Of a stretch of DNA of 64,000 nt, positions 40,069 through 48,027 are shown one piece after another. A program made the translations under genes and the position numbers. This DNA is from Oscillospiraceae bacterium (GTDB lineage Bacteria; Bacillota; Clostridia; Oscillospirales; Ruminococcaceae): positions 1 to 64,000 of the forward strand of contig JAFQLH010000077.1 of assembly GCA_017396665.1 (NCBI GenBank). The letters run 5' to 3'. Each line of letters begins with the position of its first letter. Positions within the stretch are counted from its first letter, which is position 1. Below the pieces are notes generated by a model. That model was not told the DNA's origin and ran no database searches. It saw only the letters and a list, made by a program, of their open reading frames with translations.

Positions 40069-40336
40069 ATAACCACACAGGTGGTTTATACGTATTTGTT
40101 GGGGGAAACCTTTCTGAAGAAAGTTTGTCCCCCAGACCCCCTTACAAAGACTTTTAATATTATTTCAGCCCCATAGGGTGTACATCACAAATCAGAGAAT
40201 TGAAGTTAGTTCTCTTTGGTGCATACCCTATGGGGCTGAAATTAAATAAAAAGTTTTAGGAAAGGAGTTTGAGGAATAACCCTTTTTCAAAAGGGTTTTC
40301 CTCAAGAGACACATGTAAAATCACCTGTGTGGTTAT
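40069..40336. repeat. 268-bp palindromic intergenic element with nested inverted repeat
   Basis: Ends are a 15-bp inverted repeat (40069-40083 and 40322-40336, ATAACCACACAGGTG and its complement). Inside are a G5/C5 hairpin at 40101-40133, a perfect 18-bp inverted repeat (40162-40179 with 40225-40242, ATTTCAGCCCCATAGGGT and complement) around a 45-base loop, and an AACCCTTTTT/AAAAGGGTT hairpin. The GGGGGAAACCTTTCT block and the right-end AAAATC.CCTGT pattern recur at 60146-60241. It contains no gene and occupies most of the gap 40065-40393. It looks like a non-coding mobile (MITE-like) repeat that may also terminate the upstream operon. Confidence 0.8.
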
Positions 40337-40364
40337 TGCATTTATCGACTGGATATGATAGAAT
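40336..40364 (+). promoter_or_regulatory. Promoter of the NlpC/P60-like lipoprotein gene
   Basis: TTGCAT (40336-40341), 17-bp spacer, TAGAAT (40359-40364). The -35 box begins on the last base of the palindromic element. Confidence 0.65.
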
Positions 40365-40393
40365 TTATATATATTCTACACTGGGGTGATTAA

Positions 40394-41293
40394 ATGAAGC
40401 GACTGATTACGGCTATTATTATAATGGTACTTATGGTGAGCGGGTGCAGCTCTGATGATTCCTCATCGGGCGTGGCAGAGGGCACAGTCACTGACTCATC
40501 TGCTGTTACGGGGCAGAGCTCTTTGGCTGATAGTTCCTCGGAGCAGGACACTGACAGCACTGACTCACAGGAAGGCACGGCTGACAAGGTGCCTACTGTA
40601 AAGGAATTTCTGACGGCTGCGTTAGAGCCTTGCGGAAGCTGTCTTTATGTATGGAGCGGCGGCTGGAACGAGGAAGACACAGCGGCAGGGATTGAGGCTA
40701 TGAGCATGGGAGTAAGTCCACGCTGGAAGCAGTTTTTCAACGAAAACGACGAGGCCTACGACTTTACAACGACGAGGTTTCAGATACACGACGGACTTGA
40801 CTGCACGGGCTTTCTTGGCTGGAGCGTGTACCAGGTGTTTGGCGACAGATACTCTGACACGGGCTATGTTTTCCAGTCGGGAACTGTGATAGACAACTAT
40901 CTCAGATTATTCGGCGGTGAGAGGACTGCGGCGGCAGATGTTACTGATTACCGTGCGGGAGATATAATGTGCAAGGACGGACACGTGTTCATTGTAATAG
41001 CGCCATGCGGTGACGGAAGCCTGCTTTTCATTCACGCTTCTCCGCCTGTAGTTTCACTCTGCGGAACTCCTACACCTGACGGCAACAAGACAAGTGAGGC
41101 TATTGTACTTGCCAAGACGTATATGCAGATGTACTTCCCTGTCTGCTCCAGCAGGTACGACGGAATATTTGAGAGGGGCATGGGCTTCCTCACAGAGTAT
41201 GACCGCTACCGTTTTGACGAGACCGTTCTTTGTGACGATGACGATTACTTTATAAAGACGGGTGACGAAATACTCTCAGATTTACTTGACTAA
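40394..41293 (+). CDS. NlpC/P60-like lipoprotein (putative cell-wall peptidase)
   Basis: 299 residues with a lipoprotein signal ending at Cys18 (VSGC) and a long Ser/Asp/Thr linker to about residue 65. The C-terminal part has the cysteine peptidase pattern: Cys137 in GLDCTGFLGWSVYQVFG, His197 in DGHVFIVI after RAGDIM, and His214 in FIHASPP. This fits the NlpC/P60 fold that cuts peptidoglycan stem peptides, though the overall match is divergent (GGWN..., long insertion before the Cys). It has its own promoter and terminator. Confidence 0.75.
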   Translation: MKRLITAIIIMVLMVSGCSSDDSSSGVAEGTVTDSSAVTGQSSLADSSSEQDTDSTDSQEGTADKVPTVKEFLTAALEPCGSCLYVWSGGWNEEDTAAGIEAMSMGVSPRWKQFFNENDEAYDFTTTRFQIHDGLDCTGFLGWSVYQVFGDRYSDTGYVFQSGTVIDNYLRLFGGERTAAADVTDYRAGDIMCKDGHVFIVIAPCGDGSLLFIHASPPVVSLCGTPTPDGNKTSEAIVLAKTYMQMYFPVCSSRYDGIFERGMGFLTEYDRYRFDETVLCDDDDYFIKTGDEILSDLLD

Positions 41294-41302
41294 CAGACAC
41301 AA

Positions 41303-41330
41303 AAAAGCTCAGGAACAAATCCTGAGCTTT
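41303..41330. terminator. Bidirectional terminator between NlpC-like gene and glgP
   Basis: Perfect AAAGCTCAGGA/TCCTGAGCTTT hairpin flanked by A and T tracts between convergent genes. Confidence 0.9.
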
Positions 41331-41348
41331 TTATTATGCCTTGAAATA

Positions 41349-43763
41349 TTAGTCTGTAATCTTCTTGAGTCCCCAGATATCTCTTGCGTACTCTGATACT
41401 GAACGGTCAGCGGAGAAGATTCCTGCGCCTGCGATGTTAGCGAGGCTCATCTTCTGCCACTTCATCTTATCTCTGTAGCACTCAGAAGCATAAGCCTGAG
41501 CCTTCTGGTAAGAATCGAAGTCTTCGAGAGTCATATAGGTATCTGTTGTCTTGAGCATTGTTGCGATATCATTGAACTGCTGTCCGTTGATGCCGTACTG
41601 CATTGTGTCAACAGCCTTCTTTACGATTGCGTTGCTGTTATACACGTTCATTGGATTGTAGCTGCCCTTCTTAGCGTTAACCTCATCTACATTCATACCG
41701 AAGATGATGATGTTATCGTCGCCCACTGCCTCGTGGATTTCAACGTTTGCGCCGTCCATTGTACCAAGTGTAACTGCGCCGTTAATCATAAGCTTCATAT
41801 TACCTGTACCTGAAGCCTCTGTACCTGCGAGTGAAATCTGCTCGGAGATATCAGCGGCAGGCATAAGCAGTTCGGAGAGTGATACGCAGTAGTCCTCGAG
41901 GAATACAACTCTGAGCTTTTCAGAGAGCTTCTTATCCTTCTTGAGCTCCTCGGAGATGTTCCAGATGAGCTTGATAATCTGCTTTGCCATATAGTAGCCA
42001 GGTGCTGCCTTAGCTGCGAAGATATATGTCTTCGGAGTAAAGTCTGCATTTGGGTTTTCCTTGAGGTAGTTGTACTCAGCGATAATGTTGAGTGCGTTGA
42101 GCTGCTGACGCTTATACTCGTGGAGTCTCTTTACCTGAACGTCAAAGATTGACTCTGTATTGAGAAGCACGCCGTACTGGTTCTTTACATACTTTGCAAA
42201 TGCCTTCTTGTTATTGAGCTTGATGTCGTAGAGTCTGTTAAGAACCTCCTCGTCATCCTTGAACACAGTGAGCTTTGAGAGCTCTGCAGCATTCTTTAAG
42301 AAGCCTGTACCAATCTTTTCAGAGAGGAGCTTTGTGAGTCCGTCGTTGGACTGATAGAGCCATCTTCTGTATGCGATACCGTTTGTAACGTTCTTGAACT
42401 TTGTCGGTGTATCTGCGTACTCGTCAGCAAAGGTTTCCTGCTTGATGATTTCAGAGTGAATCTTTGCAACGCCGTTTACAGTATGTGAAGCGTGAACGCA
42501 GAGAGTTGCCATCTTAACCTTATTGTTTTCAACGATAGACATCTTTGAAACCTTAGCTTCATCCTGGTATCTCTCCCAGAGGTCACGGCAGTAACGCTCG
42601 TTAATCTCGATGATGATAGAGAAAATTCTAGGTGTAACGCTCTTTAAGAGGTTGCAGTCCCACTTTTCGAGTGCTTCAGGCATAACTGTATGGTTTGTGT
42701 AAGCAAAGGTATGTGTTACGATATGCCAAGCCTTATCCCATGAGTATCCGCAGTCGTCGAGGAGTACTCTCATAAGCTCCGGGATAGCGAGTGTAGGGTG
42801 GGTATCGTTGATATGGATAGCAACCTTATCGTGAAGGTTATCGAGTGTGCCGTATGTTCTCATATGTCTGTCAACGATATCGCCGATAGAAGCTGCACAG
42901 AGGAAGTACTGCTGTCTGAGTCTTAAGGACTTACCTTCAGCGTGGTTATCGTTTGGATAGAGAACCTTTGTGATAGCCTGTGAGATAATGTTCTGACCGA
43001 GAGCCTTCTGGTAGTCGCCCTTATTGAACATACTCATATCGAAGCTTGGACATTCAGCTCTCCAGAGTCTGAGGCAGGATACTGCTTCGCTGTCAAAGCC
43101 GGAAACGTACATATCGTACGGAACGGCGAGAACTGTTGTATAGTTTTCGTGTGTAACGTGGTGGTAGTGCTTATCCCAGTACTCCTTGAGCTCTCCGTCG
43201 AAGTGAACCTCAACTGCTCTGTCTGTATGAGGAACTAGCCAAGCCTTACCGCCCGGGAGCCAGTTGTCAGGAAGCTCTGTCTGCCAGCCTTCAACAATCT
43301 TCTGCTTGAAGATTCCGTATTCGTAGCAGATTGAGTAACCTGTTGCGTGGTAACCCTGAGCTGCGAGTGCGTCGAGGTAGCAGGCTGCGAGTCTTCCGAG
43401 GCCGCCGTTACCGAGACCTGCGTCAGGCTCCTGCTCGTAGATGCTTGAGATATTGATTCCGTAATCCTTGAGTACGTCTGTTGCTTCCTTAACCATTTCG
43501 AGGTTATAGATGCTTGTCTTGAGTGACCTACCCATAAGGAATTCCATTGAAAGATAATAAACCTTCTTGTTGCCGAGTGATTCAGTCTTGATAGTAAAGT
43601 TACGGCGCTTATCCTTGAGAAGCTTTACAACTACTGCTGTGAGTGCTTCATACACCTGCTTATCAGATGCTTTATCAGGGGTTGTGTCAAATTCTTCGTG
43701 GAGGACCGTTTCAAAACGCTCCTTCAGTTCCTTCTTAGTGATAGTCTTTGACGCTGTTGCCAT
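41349..43763 (-). CDS. glgP: Glycogen/alpha-glucan phosphorylase
   Basis: Releases glucose 1-phosphate from glycogen or maltodextrins. It has 804 residues, the normal family length. Features are MEFLMGRSL, EQEPDAGLGNGGLGRLAACYLDALA, HINDTHPTLAIPELMR, VQVKRLHEYKRQQLN and the PLP-lysine region EASGTGNMKLMINGAVTLGTMDGANVE. It is a stand-alone gene with strongly biased codons, indicating high expression. GGAGGAG precedes the ATG. Its likely promoter lies about 180 bp upstream, giving a long leader. Confidence 0.97.
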   Translation of the reverse strand: MATASKTITKKELKERFETVLHEEFDTTPDKASDKQVYEALTAVVVKLLKDKRRNFTIKTESLGNKKVYYLSMEFLMGRSLKTSIYNLEMVKEATDVLKDYGINISSIYEQEPDAGLGNGGLGRLAACYLDALAAQGYHATGYSICYEYGIFKQKIVEGWQTELPDNWLPGGKAWLVPHTDRAVEVHFDGELKEYWDKHYHHVTHENYTTVLAVPYDMYVSGFDSEAVSCLRLWRAECPSFDMSMFNKGDYQKALGQNIISQAITKVLYPNDNHAEGKSLRLRQQYFLCAASIGDIVDRHMRTYGTLDNLHDKVAIHINDTHPTLAIPELMRVLLDDCGYSWDKAWHIVTHTFAYTNHTVMPEALEKWDCNLLKSVTPRIFSIIIEINERYCRDLWERYQDEAKVSKMSIVENNKVKMATLCVHASHTVNGVAKIHSEIIKQETFADEYADTPTKFKNVTNGIAYRRWLYQSNDGLTKLLSEKIGTGFLKNAAELSKLTVFKDDEEVLNRLYDIKLNNKKAFAKYVKNQYGVLLNTESIFDVQVKRLHEYKRQQLNALNIIAEYNYLKENPNADFTPKTYIFAAKAAPGYYMAKQIIKLIWNISEELKKDKKLSEKLRVVFLEDYCVSLSELLMPAADISEQISLAGTEASGTGNMKLMINGAVTLGTMDGANVEIHEAVGDDNIIIFGMNVDEVNAKKGSYNPMNVYNSNAIVKKAVDTMQYGINGQQFNDIATMLKTTDTYMTLEDFDSYQKAQAYASECYRDKMKWQKMSLANIAGAGIFSADRSVSEYARDIWGLKKITD

Positions 43764-43945
43764 TGATTTCTCTCCTCCTAATTATTAAAGCCAAGAGGCC
43801 CTTGATTCATTATATTCCTATTAAAAGAACGCGTTATTATGAGTTTACCACACAGGACGCATTTCTTTCAATCATATTTTGTTAATCGGTCAACTTTTTT
43901 AGCCTTAAAACGACAAAAGGGTATAGTTAACATACTAACATTCTA

Positions 43946-43974
43946 ATTATAGACACAACTTTGTTAAAAGTCAA
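43946..43974 (-). promoter_or_regulatory. Probable promoter of glgP with ~175-nt leader
   Basis: Minus-strand TTGACT (43969-43974), 17-bp spacer, TATAAT (43946-43951). A second TATAAT (43809-43814) nearer the gene has no good -35. Confidence 0.7.
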
Positions 43975-44142
43975 ACAATTGACCGCTATCCCCTGCCCAA
44001 ATCTACATTTTAACACATTCTCAAGGTACATCCGCCTTTAGCTCTTGTTATTTTGACGGAAATACACAGGGTAAAATCACCATATTTAAGGCTTTCATTT
44101 TGTGCAAGTTTACAAATTTCATAATTCCAGAGGACAGATTTC

Positions 44143-44172
44143 AAAAAGTTGTACGCCGGGGTACAACTTTTT
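44143..44172 (+). terminator. Terminator-like hairpin upstream of the phage module
   Basis: AAAAAGTTGTAC/GTACAACTTTTT, a perfect 12-bp stem with a six-base loop (GCCGGG) and a trailing T-rich stretch, 67 bases before the terminase small-subunit start. It could stop read-through or act as a conditional attenuator. Confidence 0.7.
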
Positions 44173-44238
44173 CTGTTTTCCGCACCATAGTTGAGGGGCA
44201 AACGCTCCTTAAGAGGACACTGCACAAAAGGGGGAATC

Positions 44239-44706
44239 ATTCTGGACAACAGACAAAAGAGCTTTGCGAGGGCATTTTCGCACTGCTTTGACGCAAAGAC
44301 GGCGGCGATTTTAATTGGCATACCGCCCGACGAGGCACTTTCAGAGGGGCAGAGGCTTATTTCACAGCCTGCTGTCCGCAGACGCATTGAAAAGCATTGT
44401 CTTGAAAAGCTGAGGCTTTACGACAGCGTAAGGGCGGGGCTTGAAAAGATAGCCTTCGGCAGATGCAATGACGCTGTACTGCTTGCCTTCACGCAAAAGG
44501 AAGCTCTGTCTCCTTCCCTGACAGACGGGCTTGACCTTTCGCTGATAAGTGCGATAAAGCGTGACAAGGACGGCGGCGTTGATATCAAGCTATACGACAG
44601 GCTCAAGGCACTTGAGGCACTGATACGGCTTGACGAGGCGGGCTCATCGGAATCTGCGGCGCAGTCGTTTCTGAGTGCACTCGGCGGTGATGATGACGAA
44701 GAATAG
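44239..44706 (+). CDS. Phage terminase small subunit (probable ATT or CTG start)
   Basis: DNA-recognition subunit of a phage packaging motor, about 155 residues. AAGGGGG (44228-44234) lies just upstream, but the in-frame codons there are ATC, ATT (44239) and CTG (44242); the nearest standard start is a TTG at 44191 without a ribosome binding site. The product then begins DNRQKSFARAFSHCFDAKTAAILIGI, the helix-turn-helix pattern of PBSX/Terminase_2-type small subunits, and ends in an acidic tail GGDDDEE. It overlaps the large-subunit gene by 17 bp. Confidence 0.7.
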   Translation: MLDNRQKSFARAFSHCFDAKTAAILIGIPPDEALSEGQRLISQPAVRRRIEKHCLEKLRLYDSVRAGLEKIAFGRCNDAVLLAFTQKEALSPSLTDGLDLSLISAIKRDKDGGVDIKLYDRLKALEALIRLDEAGSSESAAQSFLSALGGDDDEE

Positions 44707-45958
44707 CTATCGCTTTTCAAAGAAGCAGCAACTTGTGCTGAGCTGGTGGCGAAGGGGCAACACAAAAAGCTATGACGGGATAATCTGCGACGGTGCGGTG
44801 CGTTCGGGAAAGAGCTTTTGTATGTCTGCGTCGTTTATTCTATGGGCGATGACGAGGTTTGAGGGAATGTCCTTCGGGATATGCGGAAAGACGATAACCT
44901 CACTTCGCAGAAATGTTATAGTACCTCTTATCGACTGGCTTTCCGGCATCGGCATGGTAACGAGTGAAATCCGCTCACGCAATCTTCTGAGGATTTCACT
45001 TGGCAGGCGGACAAACACCTTTTATCTTTTCGGAGGAAAGGACGAAGGCTCCGCCTCGCTCATTCAGGGTATTACACTATCGGGGATTTATCTTGACGAG
45101 GTTGTGCTTATGCCACGCTCTTTTGTTGAGCAGGCTGTTGCGAGGTGCTCCGTTACAGGCTCAAAGCTCTGGTTCAACTGCAACCCTGAAAACCCGTTCC
45201 ACTGGTTCAAGTCCGAATGGATTGACAAGGCACAGGACAAAAACCTCTTATACCTTCACTTTTCACTTGACGACAACCCATCCTTAACGCCCGAAATCAA
45301 GAAGCGTTACCACACGCTTTACACGGGCACGTTCTACGAGCGTTTCGTTCTCGGGTTATGGTCGGTGACAAGCGGAGCTGTATACGAGGTATTCTCACAG
45401 AAACGGCATGTTTTCGACACCATCCCTGCTAATGCTGAAATTGTGCGGTATGCTGTGAGCTGTGACTACGGGACCGTAAACCCGTCGAGCTTCGGGCTAT
45501 GGGCTATTCTATCAGACGGGCGGGCACTGAGGATTGACGAATACTACTATGCTTCACGCATAACGGGTATTCAGCGTACTGACGAGGAGCACTACCAAGG
45601 ACTCAAAGAGCTTTGCGAGGGGTACAGCATTGATGCGGTGATTTGCGACCCGTCGGCGAGGTCGTTCATTGAATGCATCAAGCGGCACGGCAGGTTCAGG
45701 GTTATTCCTGCAAAAAACGATGTTCTCAACGGCATAAGACGTGTAAGCAGTCTTCTTGCTGAGGGCAGACTTATGTTTTCTTCAAAATGCAAGGACACTA
45801 TAAGAGAGTTTGCTCTGTACAGGTGGGATGACAGGTGCAGGTCTGACACACCTATAAAAGAAAACGACCATGCTATGGACGACATAAGATACTTTGTCGC
45901 TCAGTACATGGACCGCAGTGACGATTTCTGCGCCATAAGTGTTGACAGGTCATACTGA
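44690..45958 (+). CDS. Phage terminase large subunit (PBSX type)
   Basis: Packaging ATPase/nuclease of 422 residues from ATG 44690. The ATPase domain has FSKKQQLVLSWW, Walker A GAVRSGKS near 40, and Walker B GIYLDEVVLMP. The RNase H-like nuclease domain has SCDYGTVNPSSFGLW, VICDPSAR and the acidic NDHAMDDIRYF. All catalytic acids expected for Terminase_3/6 families are present, so the protein looks intact. Arginine is often encoded by AGG, unlike the capsid gene. Confidence 0.92.
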   Translation: MMTKNSYRFSKKQQLVLSWWRRGNTKSYDGIICDGAVRSGKSFCMSASFILWAMTRFEGMSFGICGKTITSLRRNVIVPLIDWLSGIGMVTSEIRSRNLLRISLGRRTNTFYLFGGKDEGSASLIQGITLSGIYLDEVVLMPRSFVEQAVARCSVTGSKLWFNCNPENPFHWFKSEWIDKAQDKNLLYLHFSLDDNPSLTPEIKKRYHTLYTGTFYERFVLGLWSVTSGAVYEVFSQKRHVFDTIPANAEIVRYAVSCDYGTVNPSSFGLWAILSDGRALRIDEYYYASRITGIQRTDEEHYQGLKELCEGYSIDAVICDPSARSFIECIKRHGRFRVIPAKNDVLNGIRRVSSLLAEGRLMFSSKCKDTIREFALYRWDDRCRSDTPIKENDHAMDDIRYFVAQYMDRSDDFCAISVDRSY

Positions 45959-46010
45959 CACGCTTTGGCGTATTTGCGTCACTTATTTTTCACAAAAAGG
46001 AGGAACCGAT

Positions 46011-46748
46011 ATTTTTTCCTTAAGAAAAAAGAAGGAGGCAGTACCAATCACGCAGACTGAAACTGCGGTAGCTTCGAGGACGGACACGGACAGTCTTTTC
46101 AGGCTTTCTTCCAATCCTGCACACCTTGAGGCTTCGCTGTACGAGGCACTGAGGGTACAGCTTCCGATTATTGACGCTTGCATAGGAAAGATAGTAAGGC
46201 TTGTGGGTGATTTCACGCTGAAGTCACAGAGCAAGCGTGTTCAGCGTGAGCTTGACTGCTTTTGCAGAAGCATCAGGGTGAACAGCTCGGGCAATTCGCT
46301 CGGCGTATTCATTGACACCTATCTTGACAGTCTTCTCACCTACGGCAAGGCGGTCGGAGAGATTATTCTTGACGAGGAAAGCGGAGAGATTCTCGGACTT
46401 GCAAACTGCGACAGCACTCTCATACGCATCAAGAAGGGCAAAAATCCGCTTGAGGCGAGATACTATCTTCTTGACTACTCAGATGAAATCGAGCTTTCGC
46501 ACCCTGAGAGAATAGTATGCAGTATGCTCAGCGAGAGCCCGAAGAATCCTGAGGGCGTATCTGTGCTGAGGGGACTCCCCTGCTTTTCTCAGACACTTAT
46601 GAAGATTTACCGCTGTATCGGTCAGAATTTTGACAGGGTAGGAAACGTACGCTACGCAGTTACCTACAAGCCGACCTCAGACAGCGGTGACAGGGCTTTT
46701 GCAAAGGAAAGGGCAATGCAGATTGCAAAGGAATGGTCCGATGAATGA
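46011..46748 (+). CDS. Phage portal protein, N-terminal part (probable ATT start)
   Basis: N-terminal 245 residues of an SPP1/PBSX-like portal. A textbook AAGGAGG (45997-46003) is followed after exactly seven bases by ATT (46011), giving FSLRKKKEAVPI, the usual portal beginning. The only standard start is a TTG at 45939 inside the terminase gene, without a ribosome binding site. Portal features are SLYEALRVQLPIIDACIGKIVRLVGDF and GNSLGVFIDTYLDSLLTYGKAVGEII. The frame stops at TGA 46746-46748 in the sequence ATGA, where the second part begins. Confidence 0.75.
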   Translation: MFSLRKKKEAVPITQTETAVASRTDTDSLFRLSSNPAHLEASLYEALRVQLPIIDACIGKIVRLVGDFTLKSQSKRVQRELDCFCRSIRVNSSGNSLGVFIDTYLDSLLTYGKAVGEIILDEESGEILGLANCDSTLIRIKKGKNPLEARYYLLDYSDEIELSHPERIVCSMLSESPKNPEGVSVLRGLPCFSQTLMKIYRCIGQNFDRVGNVRYAVTYKPTSDSGDRAFAKERAMQIAKEWSDE

Positions 46749-47203
46749 ACAGCTCAAGAAACGGCTGTATAAAGGATTTTGTGGCTGTCGGAGATGTTGA
46801 CATCAAGGTTATCGGTGCTGACAACCAGATTATTGACACCGACATTCCTGCAAGGCTTCTCTTACAGCAGCTTATCTCAAAGCTTTCTATTCCGCCGTTC
46901 CTGCTTGGTCTCAACTGGTCCTCGACCGAGCGAATGAGCACACAGCAGGTTGACATTCTCACAAGTGAGCTTGAGTATTACAGACGAATACTCACTCCTG
47001 TGATTATGAAGATTGCAAAGACCTTCCTCACTCTCAGAGGCTATGATGATGATGTAGAGGTAGTATGGTCAAGCATAAATCTTCAGGATGAAACGGAGCT
47101 TTCAAAGGCTCGTCTTTACAACGCACAGGCGGAGGAAATTGAGCTTCGCAACAAAAAGACACGGGAGGAGGGCGGCTATGCTGATGACGGAATTTACGCT
47201 TGA
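46745..47203 (+). CDS. Phage portal protein, C-terminal part
   Basis: 152 residues that continue the portal in the -1 frame: DFVAVGDVDIKVIGADNQI, LISKLSIPPFLLGLNWSSTERMSTQQVDILTSELEYYRRILTPVI. The ATG at 46745 overlaps the first part's stop as ATGA, so two coupled products are possible. A single-base change in an originally continuous gene (KEWSD joined to MNSSRNGCIKDF) explains the split equally well. It overlaps the next gene by 26 bp. Confidence 0.8.
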   Translation: MNSSRNGCIKDFVAVGDVDIKVIGADNQIIDTDIPARLLLQQLISKLSIPPFLLGLNWSSTERMSTQQVDILTSELEYYRRILTPVIMKIAKTFLTLRGYDDDVEVVWSSINLQDETELSKARLYNAQAEEIELRNKKTREEGGYADDGIYA

Positions 47204-48011
47204 TGAACAGCTTTTGCAGAAGATAGCAACCTTCACAAGACGTCCTCTTTCTTCTGAGGAGGTGTACGCATTTCCTGTTATTCTTTGTGACAACGAGGTT
47301 GACAGGGACTGCGAGAGATTCTCACTTGAGGCTTTAAAGACACTTGCGGAGATGTTCATAGGCAAGACGGGGATTTTCGACCACGACCCTAAGGGCGAAA
47401 ACCAGACGGCGAGAATTTTTGACACTTGTGTTATGGAGGACACCTCGAGAAAGACTCAGGCGGGCGAGGTTTACACGGCAGTTGTCGGAAAGGCTTATAT
47501 GGTAAGGACCGACGACAACCGCAGTCTTATTGCTGAGATTGATGCGGGCATCAAGAAGGAGGTCAGCATAAGCTGTAGTATTGCACACAAGAAGTGTTCT
47601 GTGTGCGGAAGCGACAAGGCTGTTTCGTCATGCTCTCACATAAGGGGCAAACGATACGGAGAAAAGCTTTGTCACACAGTTTTATGCGAGCCGACTGACG
47701 CATACGAGTGGAGCTTTGTTGCTATTCCTGCGCAGAGAAACGCAGGAGTTACAAAGGGCTACTCCCCTGACGCAGTCAGCAAGATGCCGAGTGACGAGCA
47801 CGAGGTTAGCTTGCGTGAGGTGACAAAGAGGCTGTTTCTTTTAGAGCCTGCGCTGCCTGTCAGCGAGCTGCGGCCGCTTCTTTCGCTTCTTGGCGAGGAC
47901 AGACTCAGGGCACTGAGCGAATCGCTCAAAAGACTTTCACACAAAAGAAAGCAGGCAAATTCCCCTGCTGCAACAAAGGAATTACACATACTTAACGGCT
48001 ACAAGCTTTAA
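47178..48011 (+). CDS. Phage head maturation protease-like / capsid assembly protein
   Basis: 277 residues from the ATG at 47178 behind GGAGG (six-base spacing). Position between portal and capsid, the LSSEEVYAFPVILCDNEVDRDCERFS opening and FIGKTGIFDHDPKGENQTARI resemble prohead protease-like proteins of related phages. A cysteine-rich CSVCG...CSH...CH segment near residues 133-156 could bind zinc. The C-terminal 60 residues are helical and could act as scaffold. I cannot point to a secure catalytic triad. Confidence 0.6.
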   Translation: MLMTEFTLDEQLLQKIATFTRRPLSSEEVYAFPVILCDNEVDRDCERFSLEALKTLAEMFIGKTGIFDHDPKGENQTARIFDTCVMEDTSRKTQAGEVYTAVVGKAYMVRTDDNRSLIAEIDAGIKKEVSISCSIAHKKCSVCGSDKAVSSCSHIRGKRYGEKLCHTVLCEPTDAYEWSFVAIPAQRNAGVTKGYSPDAVSKMPSDEHEVSLREVTKRLFLLEPALPVSELRPLLSLLGEDRLRALSESLKRLSHKRKQANSPAATKELHILNGYKL

Positions 48012-48027
48012 TATCGGAGGTAAAAAT

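Larger units (their letters stand above)
43764..44238. other. Gap between glgP and the phage module
   Basis: It holds the glgP leader and promoter and, near 44143-44172, a terminator-like hairpin facing the phage module. I find no good sigma-A promoter pointing into the module and no supported gene; a frame on the minus strand (44010-44387) runs into the terminase and lacks a ribosome binding site. Confidence 0.6.

Noticed and set aside
44010..44387. 125-codon minus-strand frame upstream of and into the terminase gene
   Set aside because: Crosses the hairpin and the terminase small-subunit start on the other strand, with no ribosome binding site or recognisable motif.
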